The notes under the pieces are model-generated. The model did no database searches, had not been told where the DNA came from, and saw only the letters and a list, made by a program, of their open reading frames with translations. A DNA stretch of 64,000 bases, from positions 434,001 to 498,000 of the forward strand of contig NOWV01000001.1 of the NCBI GenBank assembly GCA_003344405.1, read 5' to 3'. Made by a program: the position numbers and the translations under genes. The stretch is from Trichoplax sp. H2 (lineage: Eukaryota; Placozoa; Uniplacotomia; Trichoplacea). Positions 12,201-23,157 of the stretch are shown piece after piece. Positions within the stretch are counted from its first letter, which is position 1; every line of letters begins with the position of its first letter.

Positions 12201-14922
12201 AAAATTACTCCCATCCTAGTATTTAATCCATTTCTGTAAATCTATCTTAAAATTTGAATGATAGACTAACCACATCATGATGAACTTGTTTACTTTCGTT
12301 GTACAGCTGTTGCTCTACTTGACGATTCATAATATCATTGGTATACTCGTTCATTTGCCTTTTAATGCGTTCACTTTCTTCTGATTCTTGTTGACGTAAA
12401 TTTAGCTCTCGTTGCTTAACACTTTCAGCTAAATCATTAATTTTTTGCTCATTTTGAAGCACTTCATCTCGATGTTTAGTAAGCTGAACTTCATCTTCTT
12501 TTAATTTACGAATCCTTTCATCCAGCATTCGTTGTTGTCGAGCTTCTTCTTCGATTAACTGAGCGACATCTTGTTGTCGTATACGATGCTCATATACTTG
12601 ATAGAGTTGCCTGTTATCGTTTTGCAAATGATCAAATATTAGTAACGGCAGTAGTCATAATTCATAATTTATTTACTGCTCAAAATTTGAATTCCAAATC
12701 ATTCGTTATCATATTAGGCTAAAACAATCCATAACTTACTTTAAGTATAAAATAACACCATAGTTATCGTGGCCACTCGTAACATCCCATGAGTTAACTT
12801 GTTTAGGAATAGACAATTCTCGTTCAGCAGTATCGAAAGCTAAATTGCATCTTTCAATGGGTGTAAGTATATCTAATTTCTATTTTGTAAAAAAGTAAAA
12901 TAGTAAATGAGAATGAATATACTAGCATCTAAAAATTGACAAAAGGTAACTGTTTTTCGAGAAAGTCAATAGGGAATGAGAGAATTTAGATCATCGAGAC
13001 TAAAAGCTAATAACAATTAGTAACTCTTGCAGCTGTCATTTAAATTCAATTCTTACCTCTTTTGGTATTGAAGTACCGCAAATTTTGCTGACCACTTCAT
13101 AAAGAATACGAGCATCATAGAATCTAATTGAGATTGAAAATGATTGAGTAATATTCTATATCGAAAGTTAACGATGGATCATTATCATTATAAATGTATA
13201 TTAAAATAAATTAAATTAAGCCGCCATATGAAACACGCTAGTCAACGTTTCTATTCAGAAATTAGTTATTATGATGGCTTTGAACTAAATCAGCATCAAT
13301 TGTACTTTAAATATAATGAATTCATATTTAAGCTTGGTTATGAAGTAAAATTTTAATTTAATTAAATGCGCTGGGCAATCGGATCCCGCCTACATTAAAT
13401 GTAGTACGGAATACTGAAGATAGTATTTTAAAAGATAGAAATCTGCTATTGGACCTGTGACATTGATAATAGTTTAGTACGAAACTTAAAATTCTAATCT
13501 AGGAATTATGGACAGGATATATAGGATAACCTGGATTAAAAGCCGAAAGAAAGCATACAAACTTCTTACTGATTATAACTTTGGATTGGAATCCCTGTAA
13601 GGCCTGTTACCCATGATAAAACGGACAGATCTTCCTTGTCTAATGTAGTCAAATCTGCTTGACTTCCAGCCAAATTGGATTGACTGCTATTAATATAGCT
13701 ATTACTAATGCCTGCCGATGGAGGTTTATACAATGGTGGATAGCCTATGCAACAAGTAGATATTGATAATACGCATCAATTATTTGAAATTATATTCATT
13801 TTTTTCTTTTGTATCAGGATAGCATCGACAAGATCAAACCCGGGCTATAACATACCATTTTTGACATTTGCTTCAACTCTCAATCTTAGGAGATGGCACA
13901 TAGTTAACATGGTCTTGACATTTCCAGAAGCCAATTCTATCACAAATACACCAGGCAATCCAAATTTGAGAATCAGTATATTATAAATTATCATTCCTAA
14001 GATTATTTATAAATAATCAATATTACAAGAGTAATAAAAAATATACCTTCAGCACGAATTCCAGTCACGTTAATTCCTCTCTCAGCCATGAAATTAATAC
14101 ATTCTTTAGTGTTTTCAATCTTTTGGACCCTTAGCTTGGGTAGTGTATAATACTTGGCTAGGCGTTCACCGGCTAATAAAGAGTTGGTGATATATATGAT
14201 CGGGGTAGTTAAAAGTAAGAATAAATTAGGATTTAATGATAGAAATCGCCCTTATTATCTCTCGATATACGAGCGTAGTAGTAATAATTTACCTAACGCT
14301 TCTAAAAGTTTAATTAGAGTTAAGCCATCTGAGAGTTGCTCTTCAAGATTAACAATCAGAGGATGCCCGGTTTTAGAAATGTAGCTATTAATCCATTTCA
14401 TACATTCCTGATGATAAAAGAGAATAAAGCTATTGGTTAAAAGTCTACCTCTATATAAAATTAGTAATAAGTTGCAGATGATACAACATTATGTTATATA
14501 GTATACTCATTAACTGAAAGATTGAAAAGATTAATTCAATTCTAATACTATAGCACTGCTAGTGAATGCAAGCTGCATGTGATATGATATTTATTGGCAA
14601 AGACTATAGTCTAGAAAATGTATCGAATCTATTCATCTTAAATTCTACTTTCTAGTTCTTTTAAGAAATACTTTATATTTACTTGTTTGTCTTGTTCAAT
14701 AGATGCAGCAGTCGAACCGTCGGAATCAGGAAGTTTGCCGGTTGATCCGTAGTAGTATTGCAAGTGAGGCAACGAAGAAGCAGCAAAATTGGCATTGTTT
14801 ATTCCTCCTCCGGTGCTGCCGGAATTCATGCCACCAATACCACCGTTGGTAACTATTCCGGTTGAGCTACAAGATTTCAAATTAAGGTTTAAAATAAGAT
14901 ATTGAAATGGATTTGAAACCAT
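9283..14922 (-). CDS. tandem calponin-homology plus long coiled-coil protein
   Basis: Nine exons read right to left with matching phases: 14922-14683, 14407-14293, 14172-14047, 13936-13856, 13744-13570, 13123-13057, 12879-12740, 12610-12271, 11430-9283, giving about 1143 residues. After a Gly/Ser-rich N-terminus, CH1 (about 81-187) begins ECMKWINSYIS and includes LSDGLTLIKLLEAL, RVQKIENTKECINFM and ASGNVKTMLTM. CH2 (about 224-330) includes EDLSVLSWVTGLTG and NLAFDTAERELSIPKQV. Together they resemble the actin-binding domain of alpha-actinin. A Gln/Glu/Arg-rich coiled coil follows to about residue 860, then a Ser/Pro-rich basic tail ending STFDF. No spectrin repeats or EF hands are seen. I infer an actin-binding scaffold. 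The first exon is uncertain: ATG 14922 reads straight in, but an acceptor at 14866 is also possible. Orthology is not assigned. Confidence 0.8.
11431..12215 (-). repeat. intronic tandem array repeating the 3' splice site
   Basis: The last intron (11431-12270) of the CH/coiled-coil gene consists mainly of five diverged copies of a 122-148 bp unit. Each copy includes the intron-exon junction itself. On the coding strand the real acceptor reads GAGCAG^GATAGACAATTGGAA. Related junctions sit at about 11561, 11683, 11809, 11948 and 12096 (for example GAGGAG^GATAGGCAATTAAAA). AG at the equivalent place is kept in four of the five extra copies. Where a copy keeps the coding frame, stop codons follow within about nine codons. 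Confidence 0.75.
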
Positions 14923-17900
14923 TTATCCTAACTATGGCCGTTATAATTTCATTTTACTTATAAAATTAGGATGATAGCATTTTAAATTTATATCGTAAAT
15001 GATTAGCCAGTAAATTTTGTTACAGGAAAGAAAAGATTTATAACAGTATTAAACGGATGATGAACGAAGAATCTTTCTTTGGAATATGTGCTCTGATTTA
15101 TATTAGATATTCGTACAAATAAAATAGAAAGGAGATAAAATATTATTATTCCACCTCTGATAACTAGAGATTTTAAAACTATATTTTGTACTGCAACATT
15201 TACATTTTATACTATATTTAGCGTAAGGTTTAACGTCCCTGTTTCCTACCAAGGTAAATCATACTATGGATGTACTGTAATAGTTTAGTTTGATATTATG
15301 ATATCTGCGAAGGGAGTCAGACTTAAAAAATAACTTGAAAAAGAAGTTTATAAGACTAATCTTTCAGACTATAATGATTAATCGTTATTAACTTTGCTGT
15401 GCTGTAATAAATTGAATCTTGCGATAGTCATAAAAGAAAAATTAGGTTTATATTAATTATAAGAGCTCAAAAGAGCTTCAAGGGATGAAATAATGATAAC
15501 TATTGCTATCGTGAACTTAATTATAGACTCTATTAGAGGGCACAAAATAATGAATGTCTCGTGTAATTCACTTAATAGCTTTTAGATGAAAAGAGTCAGT
15601 ACAATATATTATTTTTTGTGATCTTTAACTTTTCAGTATTTCTTTTCTTGCATTACTGATATTTTAATAGATATGAGCATTGACTGTGATGGCGGTAAGT
15701 AACTTTATCAGATTAATAGTTTTCTCTTAACGTAAAATAATAGCGCAAGAGTCATAAATGGATGTAGTTACTTTAAAATTGACATATATCCGAGTTACTG
15801 GTTTGGGTTTATATAGCTGACATTTTTTGGACATTTTCCCTCATTATTTTATTATAAGCTAAATGGTTTCGTAATATACGCTTGATTATATTATACAATA
15901 TTAAACCGTTAGATTTATTTAACGGTTAAGTTACTTGTGTTATTCATTTTTTTAAAGTGTGTCATCTAATGAAACAATAACAATAACGGATAGTTTTATG
16001 ATGTTGGAAATGATAGTATTTACATTGAAAACATTTCAACTTTATTTAGTAGTGATCAAACTTTGACTATATTTTTTTATTTGGGGTATAACTGATGTAT
16101 GCGTACTATTTTTGCTAATGTATTTAATATTAATATGGTGCCATGCTAATATGAAAATTAATACCTAGTAGAATATTGTACGTGCAGAGTCAGAAATGCT
16201 TTCTAATAATGTAGCAATTCTTCTTTGACCTCAAGTATGATACAATTATTTGCACTAAATGCTAGAATTTTATCTGACCAGAACTATCCACAAAATTTGA
16301 CTAATTAGTGATTCGATAGATATACGTATTTGTGAGACACATCATAACACTAGCATCAATCTATGCACTCGTGTTAAAATAATAAAATGTTATTTATCTA
16401 CTATACGTTAGATTAAAATACAATTACAATTTTTTACGAGGTTAGATGGATATTTCAATGGCTCTTTGACAAATATCAGGATCGATTATGATCTGATAAT
16501 AAAATATGAACTACTTACTATGTACTAAATTGAGAAGATCTATTTCCGACTTTTAGAAACGGCCAGATAGATCTTTCATAGCTATTTAATAACGTTAGTA
16601 TCAATTCTGGTTTGATGATATGAAGTTCATTATCTACTGAGATGCGTTATCGCTAATATCAATTCTGCTCCGATAAGAAGGTAATAAGGGTAACGGTACT
16701 ATATACGTATTAGTCGAAGATCGCCTATTTATGTTTATACTTATAATCGGGTATATAGATATATTTGAAGATATTTAATAAGGCTAGTATAAATTCTACT
16801 GCAATGATAATTATAACCAATTTATTACTATCTAAGTTATCTTGAAAGATCTAAATTTGATTTGTATTAACGGTACGATAGATATTGTCAGAGATCCTTT
16901 TCTAATACTAGTGTCTATTTTGTTCTGATGTCAATTATGTGAATAAATGCGAAGTTTATTAGTTTAAATAAGGTCTATTTTTAGTATATAAATGAAGATT
17001 AATGATGTTCAGATATGTTTAGTGTGAGTAAAAAATGGTTAGTTCTATTTATCAAAAGTCACGTAGCGATACGATTTAGAATATATAACTCTGCGTCGTC
17101 AGTGATTGCATTAATATCCATGCTATTGCTTTCTTTTCTATATTGCAAGTGCTGAGATAATTTATCGTCCATATTCTATTCTTCAATTTCTTACTTAGTT
17201 CACTCTTGATGTTATAGAAAAGGAAAATATAAGGGCTATAAAAAATAGTTTTCAATTTTATATTGATTTGGATAAGGATAATTATGTCGATGCGTTTAAA
17301 TCCTGATAGGTATGATCAGTAAGGTTACATCTACGATTCTAGCGCATAAAATTGGATTATCTTCATTGATTCTATGACCGATTAAGCTATCCCATCGAGC
17401 CAATGTACTATATATGGATGGATATCATGATCATTTCTCAATAAATGGTCGATGCTATACTGTTTAAATTGGATAAAATCGATGCTCTTTATTGATTGTA
17501 CTCCCGCCATTACCCTCATTATTATGATTAAAATGGGGCCAATTTAATATTCAACAATTTAGCGAATACAATTTGCAATTTGGCAAGCCTCATCGTCCAT
17601 ACTTTGCTACCCACTATCGTTCTAGGATGTTAGAAATTTCTTACCTGGCTCCATCCATTTCTTAATGGTAATAATTAGGCAATAAAGGCCAATCAGTCCG
17701 TGAATTTATCGCGTGATTTTATTAACGAAAAGTGATGACTGTCTGTGTTAGCGATGGGCGTCGAGGAACGCTTGATTTTCTTGTCAACGACGCGGTTTAG
17801 CTTGGAAAATTGAATGCATTGAGGTAACGTGACTAGGATAATACGCAGGCGTAGAAATACATTTAGTGGATTTTCAATGGAGAATAATTGCCAACAGGCC

Positions 17901-18840
17901 AGGTAATAATGGGGGACTATCCGTGAAAGTAGGAGGATAGACTATGAGAATGAGTTATTTTATTATAGAACACGATGGAACGAGGGTTATCCATTGAATA
18001 TTGTGTCCATGAAGTATAATCTTGGCAGATCTATAGATTTTATGAGATGGCCTACACTTTGCAAGTAGAAATAGAGCTGTTGTAACGATTTGCTTTCTAG
18101 CTAGATTACGGGTACATCGTATATATAGGAATATACCGTTATATATATCTTTGATAGTGTATAGTAATATTATTTTCAAACAAGTTATGTTGATTATAAT
18201 ACCCTTGTAATGATCATTACATGTATGCTGCTTGCTGTATGGCTCCATTTGCAGCTGGTTGCTGGCTTTGATAACTACAGTCGGATAGCTAGGGTTACGA
18301 GGAAGCATCATAAAGGGTTTATCCGTGAAAGTACAACAGTAGACTCCAGGGACGTATGAATTCGACGCGATTCTAGAGAACGCACAAGTTATCACAGTGT
18401 CGATTTATTATGATCTTATTTAAACTATTGTTTTTATAATGTTCTACTCTTTCCAAGTAGAATTAGAGTAACCATTTACTTTCTAGTCTAACTACATGTA
18501 GCTCTGATGATATCCGGCTAAACTTTCATAGGATACAGTAAAGTCGCTGTATCCAAGGATACAGTTAATAGTCTTTATACGTTGGCTGTTGTATCGCTGT
18601 ATCTCCAGGTGATTGTAGCTTTTATCATCGTAGTGTTAGGATAGTTGGGATAGAACAATATTGACAGAGTGATGCTTTAATCGTTCTAATTGAATTCAAT
18701 TAAAATATATCGTTCCTTAGTTCAAATTCAATATGGATCTAGTACACTGTTGATGGTGACTAGTACAGTAATTTATAGTAAGTGGTGCAGCATCGAATAA
18801 TCTGCAATAATAACAGCATGGGTACACGCATCGTACGGTA
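14923..18840. other. gene-poor AT-rich spacer
   Basis: No coding exon could be supported on either strand. It may hold the promoter or untranslated first exon of the minus-strand CH gene. A CCAAT-type sequence (GGCCAATCAG, about 17688) is the only promoter-like sign. Between about 16440 and 16930 there are four or five very diverged copies of a unit of about 115 bp, with recurring AGTATCAATTCTG and AGATCTATTT motifs. The frame at 17955-18395 has no recognisable domain. Confidence 0.45.
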
Positions 18841-19068
18841 TTCCCTAAAAGAAAGTAAATTCTAGAAGTTGAAGAAGACAGCTGCCCTCTACTCTACACA
18901 AGGCAGGCTTAGTGCTCAGCATGGAGGTTAAAAACGGAAGATGTATAATAGTTTTAAAATGACTAAAAAATAAATACAGGATCACTTTTGCAGCAATCTT
19001 CACTGTCGTTCCATTCGAAGAAAGTCGTCTGTAGCCTTAACTCGGCGTGCATCTATTGCAAGAGGGAG

Positions 19069-19159
19069 TAAAGCTGAGAGCTAGTATATAAGCCACCTGC
19101 ACAAACGGGGACCGCTATCATTGACTCAGAATATACTAGTGGATTCTCACTTTCACTTG
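19069..19159 (+). promoter_or_regulatory. unique left flank of satellite with TATA-like box
   Basis: This segment contains CTAGTATATAAGCC (a good TATA-box match) and leads straight into the 111-bp satellite. It occurs a second time at 19458-19549, directly after an assembly gap, with only a few differences (CACAAACGG versus CACTAACGG, ATTGACTC versus ATTGGCTC). A promoter role is inference from the TATA match alone. The duplication is better explained by allelic assembly. Confidence 0.35.
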
Positions 19160-19437
19160 TACTGTGCCTTGATTTTACGTAAGATCGAGCCTCTAGTCAT
19201 GGACTTTGTATAAAATAAAGTTAGCTTTCTTCTGTAGTCCATGACCTGATCTGTTGGAGAACTATCATATGATCTGTCGTAGTACTATCGTAGTACTGTG
19301 CCTTGATTTTACGTAAGATCGAGCCTCTAGCTATGGACTTCGTATAAAATAAAGTTAGCTTTCTTTAGTAGTCCATAGCCTGATCTGTCGTAGTACTATC
19401 GTGGTACTGTGCCTTAATTTTACGTAAGATCGAGCCT

Positions 19438-19457
19438 NNNNNNNNNNNNNNNNNNNN
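19438..19457. other. assembly gap (20 N)
   Basis: Twenty Ns inside the satellite. The sequence right of the gap restarts at the array's left flank (19458 matches 19069). The array sequence left of the gap is continued instead by the piece after the next gap (20422 onwards). Confidence 0.97.
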
Positions 19458-20401
19458 TAAAGCTGAGAGCTAGTATATAAGCCACCTGCACTAACGGGGA
19501 CCGCTATCATTGGCTCAGAATATACTAGTGGATTCTCACTTTCACTTGTACTGTGCCTTGATTTTACGTAAGATCGAGCCTCTAGTCATGGACTTTGTAT
19601 AAAATAAAGTTAGCTTTCTTCTGTAGTCCATGACCTGAAATGTCGTAGTACTATCGTAGTACTGTGCCTTGATTTTACGTAAGATCAAGCCTCTAGCTAT
19701 GGACTTCGTATAAAATAAAGTTAGCTTAGTACTATCGCAGTACTGTGCCTAGATTTTACGTAAGATCGAGCCTCTAGCTATGGGCTTCGTATAAAATAAA
19801 GTTAGCTTTCTTCAGTAGTCCATAGCCTGATCTGTCGTAGTACTATCGTAGTACTGCGCCTTAATTTTACGTAAGATCGAGCCTCTAGCTATGGGCTTCG
19901 TATAAAATAAAGTTAGCTTTCTTCAGTAGTCCATAGCCTGATCTGTCGTAGTACTATCGTAGTACTGTGCCTTAATTTTACGTAAGATCGAGCCTCTAGC
20001 TATGGGCTTCGTATAAAATAAAGTTAGCTTTCTTCAGTAGTCCATAGCCTGATCTGTCGTAGTACTATCGTAGTACTGTGGCTTAATTTAAACGTAAGAT
20101 CGAGTCACTAGTCATGGACTTCGTATAAAATAAAATTAGCTTTCTGCAGTAGTCCATGGCCAGATCTGTCGTAGTACTATCGTAGTACTGTGCCTTAATT
20201 TTACGTAAGATCGAGCCTCTAGTCATGGACTTCGTATAAAATAAAGTAGGTTTTCTTCAGTAGTCCTTGGCCTGATCTGTCGGAGAACTATCGTATGATC
20301 TGTCGTAGTACTATCGTAGGATTATGCCTTGATTTTACGTAAGATCGAGCCTCTAGTCATGGACTTCGTATAAAATAAAGTAGGTTTTCTTCAGTAGTCC
20401 T

Positions 20402-20421
20402 NNNNNNNNNNNNNNNNNNNN
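20402..20421. other. assembly gap (20 N)
   Basis: Twenty Ns. The following sequence from 20422 matches 19297-19437, including the private variants CTTTCTTTAGTAG and ATCGTGGTACTG, then extends past it. The piece at 20422 is therefore the natural continuation of the one ending at 19437. Confidence 0.97.
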
Positions 20422-21094
20422 TGTGCCTTGATTTTACGTAAGATCGAGCCTCTAGCTATGGACTTCGTATAAAATAAAGTTAGCTTTCTTTAGTAGTCCA
20501 TAGCCTGATCTGTCGTAGTACTATCGTGGTACTGTGCCTTAATTTTACGTAAGATCGAGCCTCTAGTCATGGACTCCGTATAAAATAAAATTAGCTTTCT
20601 GCAGTAGTTCATGGCCAGATATGTCGTAGTACTATCGTAGTACTGTGCCATGATTTTACGTAAGATCGAGCCTCTAGTCATGGACTTTGTATAAAATAAA
20701 GTAGGTTTTCTTCAGTAGTCCTTGGCCTGATCTGTCGGAAAACTATCGTATGATCTGTCGTAGTACTATCGTAGGATTATGCCTTAATTTTACGTAAGAT
20801 CGAGCCTCTAGCTATGAGCTTCGTATAAAATAAAATTAGCTTTCTGTAGTAGTCCATGGCCAGATCTGTCGTAGTACTATCGTAGTACTGTGCCATGATT
20901 TTACGTAAGATCGAGCCTCTAGCCATGGACTTCGTATAAAATAAAGTTGGTTTTCTTCAGTAGTCCTTGGCCTGATCTGTCGGAGAACTATCGTATGATC
21001 TGTCGTAGTACTATCGTAGGATTATGCCTTAATTTTACGTAAGATCGAGCCTCTAGTCACGGACTTCGTATAAAATAAAGTTGGTTTTCTTCAG

Positions 21095-21114
21095 NNNNNN
21101 NNNNNNNNNNNNNN
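21095..21114. other. assembly gap (20 N)
   Basis: Twenty Ns. The left side ends with a unit carrying GTCACGGACTTCG and AAGTTGGTTTTC. The same variant unit reappears at 21283-21324, so the pieces probably overlap and the gap size is arbitrary. Confidence 0.97.
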
Positions 21115-21355
21115 GATCTGTCGTAGTACTATCGTAGGATTATGCCTTAATTTTACGTAAGATCGAGCCTCTAGTCATGGACTTCGTATAAAATAAAGTA
21201 GGTTTTCTTCAGTAGTCCTTGGCCTGATCTGTCGTAGTACTATCGTAGGATTATGCCTTAATTTTACGTAAGATCGAGCCTCTAGTCACGGACTTCGTAT
21301 AAAATAAAGTTGGTTTTCTTCAGAAGTCCATGGCCAGATGTGTCGAAGAACGATC

Positions 21356-22099
21356 GTAGCTACTCGTGGTAAGGACTTGAGAGTGTGTATCATACAAAGG
21401 AGAGTGTGCTATAAAGGAGTATCAAGCAATTACTCAGTATTAATACAGAAGTAACTGATTCAGATGGTGATGAGAAATGTGTATCAACCAAGACATATGG
21501 CATCGATTTTGAGCCTACTATCACCAGCATTAATGGGGGTGAAAAGTGTTAATCTTCAATGGTTGCGCTATAGATCATAATGAGTGTTTAGATTATACTT
21601 CGATTCTGCAATTTGAGATAGTATGGATCGCATAAGAGACTTTTTGGAAGAATCTGCCATAGTCAAGAGAGGAGTGAGTCCGAGATGACAGTATACTTGT
21701 TATACAAACACTAGACAACTTCCTTGGTAAAGGGGTAGTACAGTGGCTAGACGAATCAACGATTTACTGTTCCATGTAGTGGTACACAAGTCATACTGTA
21801 GCCTTCAATCTTAAGATACAGTAGGATACTTGGCTCATTTCACCACAAGTATAAACAACAATCATAGTAACAGCGCAGTGCTCGAATACTGCACGACCAT
21901 CTCTCGCCATTTTGCCTTGTTCCGATAAATGAATTAGCCAAGATTTTAGCTAGGAAAGGAAGAAGATGTACAGCGATAGAAGTCTTTGAACATAGGTTGA
22001 TCCAAGGCACAAGAACGTAAGACAGAAAAGTAATAGCTGGAATTGCTATGTAGATTTATCGCATAAAAGGCTAGTGTAGTTCATATGAGAATGGCATAA
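21356..22099. other. unique spacer between two satellites
   Basis: Single-copy sequence separating the 111-bp and 40-bp arrays. I found no open frame with protein-like composition and no recognisable RNA gene. Its right end (22064-22099, beginning TAAAAGGCTAGTGTAG) is repeated after the gap at 22663-22682. Confidence 0.5.
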
Positions 22100-23157
22100 A
22101 CTCTTGCTGCAATCTTAGCTAGATTTGAATACGATATAAACTGTTGCTGCAGTCTTTGCTAGACTTGAATACCATATAAACTCTTGCTGCAATCTTCGCT
22201 GGACCTGAATACGATATAAACTGTTGCTGCAGTCTTTGCTAGACTTGAATACCATATAAACTCTTGCTGCAACCTTAGCTAGACTTACACGGTATAAAGT
22301 TACTGAACCTCTGACAGGTCTACTGAGTACGACAAATGGTAATACTATCTGTTAAATGAGCACATTATCGTAAACCGTCAGCAAAGCGACGGGAGTTTGC
22401 ACTAGTAAACTCTTAACTGCAATCTTAGCTAGACTTGAATACGATCTAAACTCTTGCTGCAATCTTAGCTAGACTTGAATACCATATAAACTCTTGCTGC
22501 AATCTTTGCTGAACTTAAATACCATATAAACTCTTGCTGCAATCTTTGCTGGACTTAAATACCATATAAACTCTTGCTGCAATCTTCGCTGGACCTGAAT
22601 ACCATATAAACGCTTGCTGCAATCTTAACTAGATTTGAATATGATCTAAACTCTTACTGCAANNNNNNNNNNNNNNNNNNNNTAAAAGGCTAGTGTAGTT
22701 CATATGAGAATGGCATCAACTCTTGCTGCAATCTTAGCTAGATTTGAATACGATATAAACTGTTGCTGCAGTCTTTGCTAGACTTGAATACCATCTAAAC
22801 TCTTGCTGCAATCTTCGCTGGACCTGAATACGATATAAACGCTTACTGCAATCTTAGCTATGTTTGAATACGATATAAACTCTTAACTGTAATCTTAGCT
22901 AGACTTGAATACGATCGAAACTCTTGCTGCAATCTTAGCTAGACTTGAATACCATCTAAACTCTTGCTGCAATCTTTGCTGGACTTAAATACCGTATAAA
23001 CTCTTGCTGCAATCTTCGCTGGACCTGAATACCATAGAAACGCTTACTGCAATCTTAGCTAGATTTGAATATGATCTAAACTCTTACTGCAATCTTAGCT
23101 AGACTTGAATATCATATAAACGCTTGCTGCAATCTTAGCTGGGCTTGAATACTATAC
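22100..23157. repeat. 40-bp tandem repeat array
   Basis: The unit reads ACTCTTGCTGCAATCTTAGC then TAGACTTGAATACCATATAA, repeated with substitutions in about 24 copies. About 100 bp of non-repeat sequence (about 22288-22405) interrupts the first half. The second half (22683-23157) starts again from the array's left flank, lacks that insertion and reaches the right flank, so it looks like the other allele of the same array. No coding frame is kept. Confidence 0.85.
22663..22682. other. assembly gap (20 N)
   Basis: Twenty Ns in the 40-bp array. Sequence to the right (22683) repeats the flank at 22064. Sequence to the left ends in units also found near 23050-23092. Confidence 0.97.

Larger units (their letters stand above)
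19160..21355. repeat. 111/134-bp satellite array with conserved hairpin
   Basis: The array holds about 18 copies. The basic unit is 111 bp (for example 19294 to 19405). A longer 134-bp form carries an extra 23 bp resembling GGAGAACTATCGTATGATCTG. Each unit contains a palindrome-like TTTTACGTAAGATCGAG, a TATAAAATAAAG box, a pyrimidine tract ending CTTCAG, and AGTACT-based inverted repeats. Two 10-bp arms about 30 bp apart (such as GTCATGGACT and AGTCCATGAC) can pair. Other copies use GCTATGGACT with AGTCCATAGC, so pairing is kept. Three 20-N gaps interrupt the array. No known repeat family is recognised. Confidence 0.85.

Noticed and set aside
17955-18395. 146-codon minus-strand frame
   Set aside because: No recognisable domain or splice context, and it includes a low-complexity TATA-rich stretch. 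It is probably chance.
20490-20681. 63-codon minus-strand frame with an internal peptide repeat
   Set aside because: It is a read-through of two satellite units. The frame is not kept in neighbouring copies.
22100-23157. CRISPR-like regular repeat pattern
   Set aside because: Units are directly adjacent with no unique spacers, and the window is clearly eukaryotic. It is a plain minisatellite.
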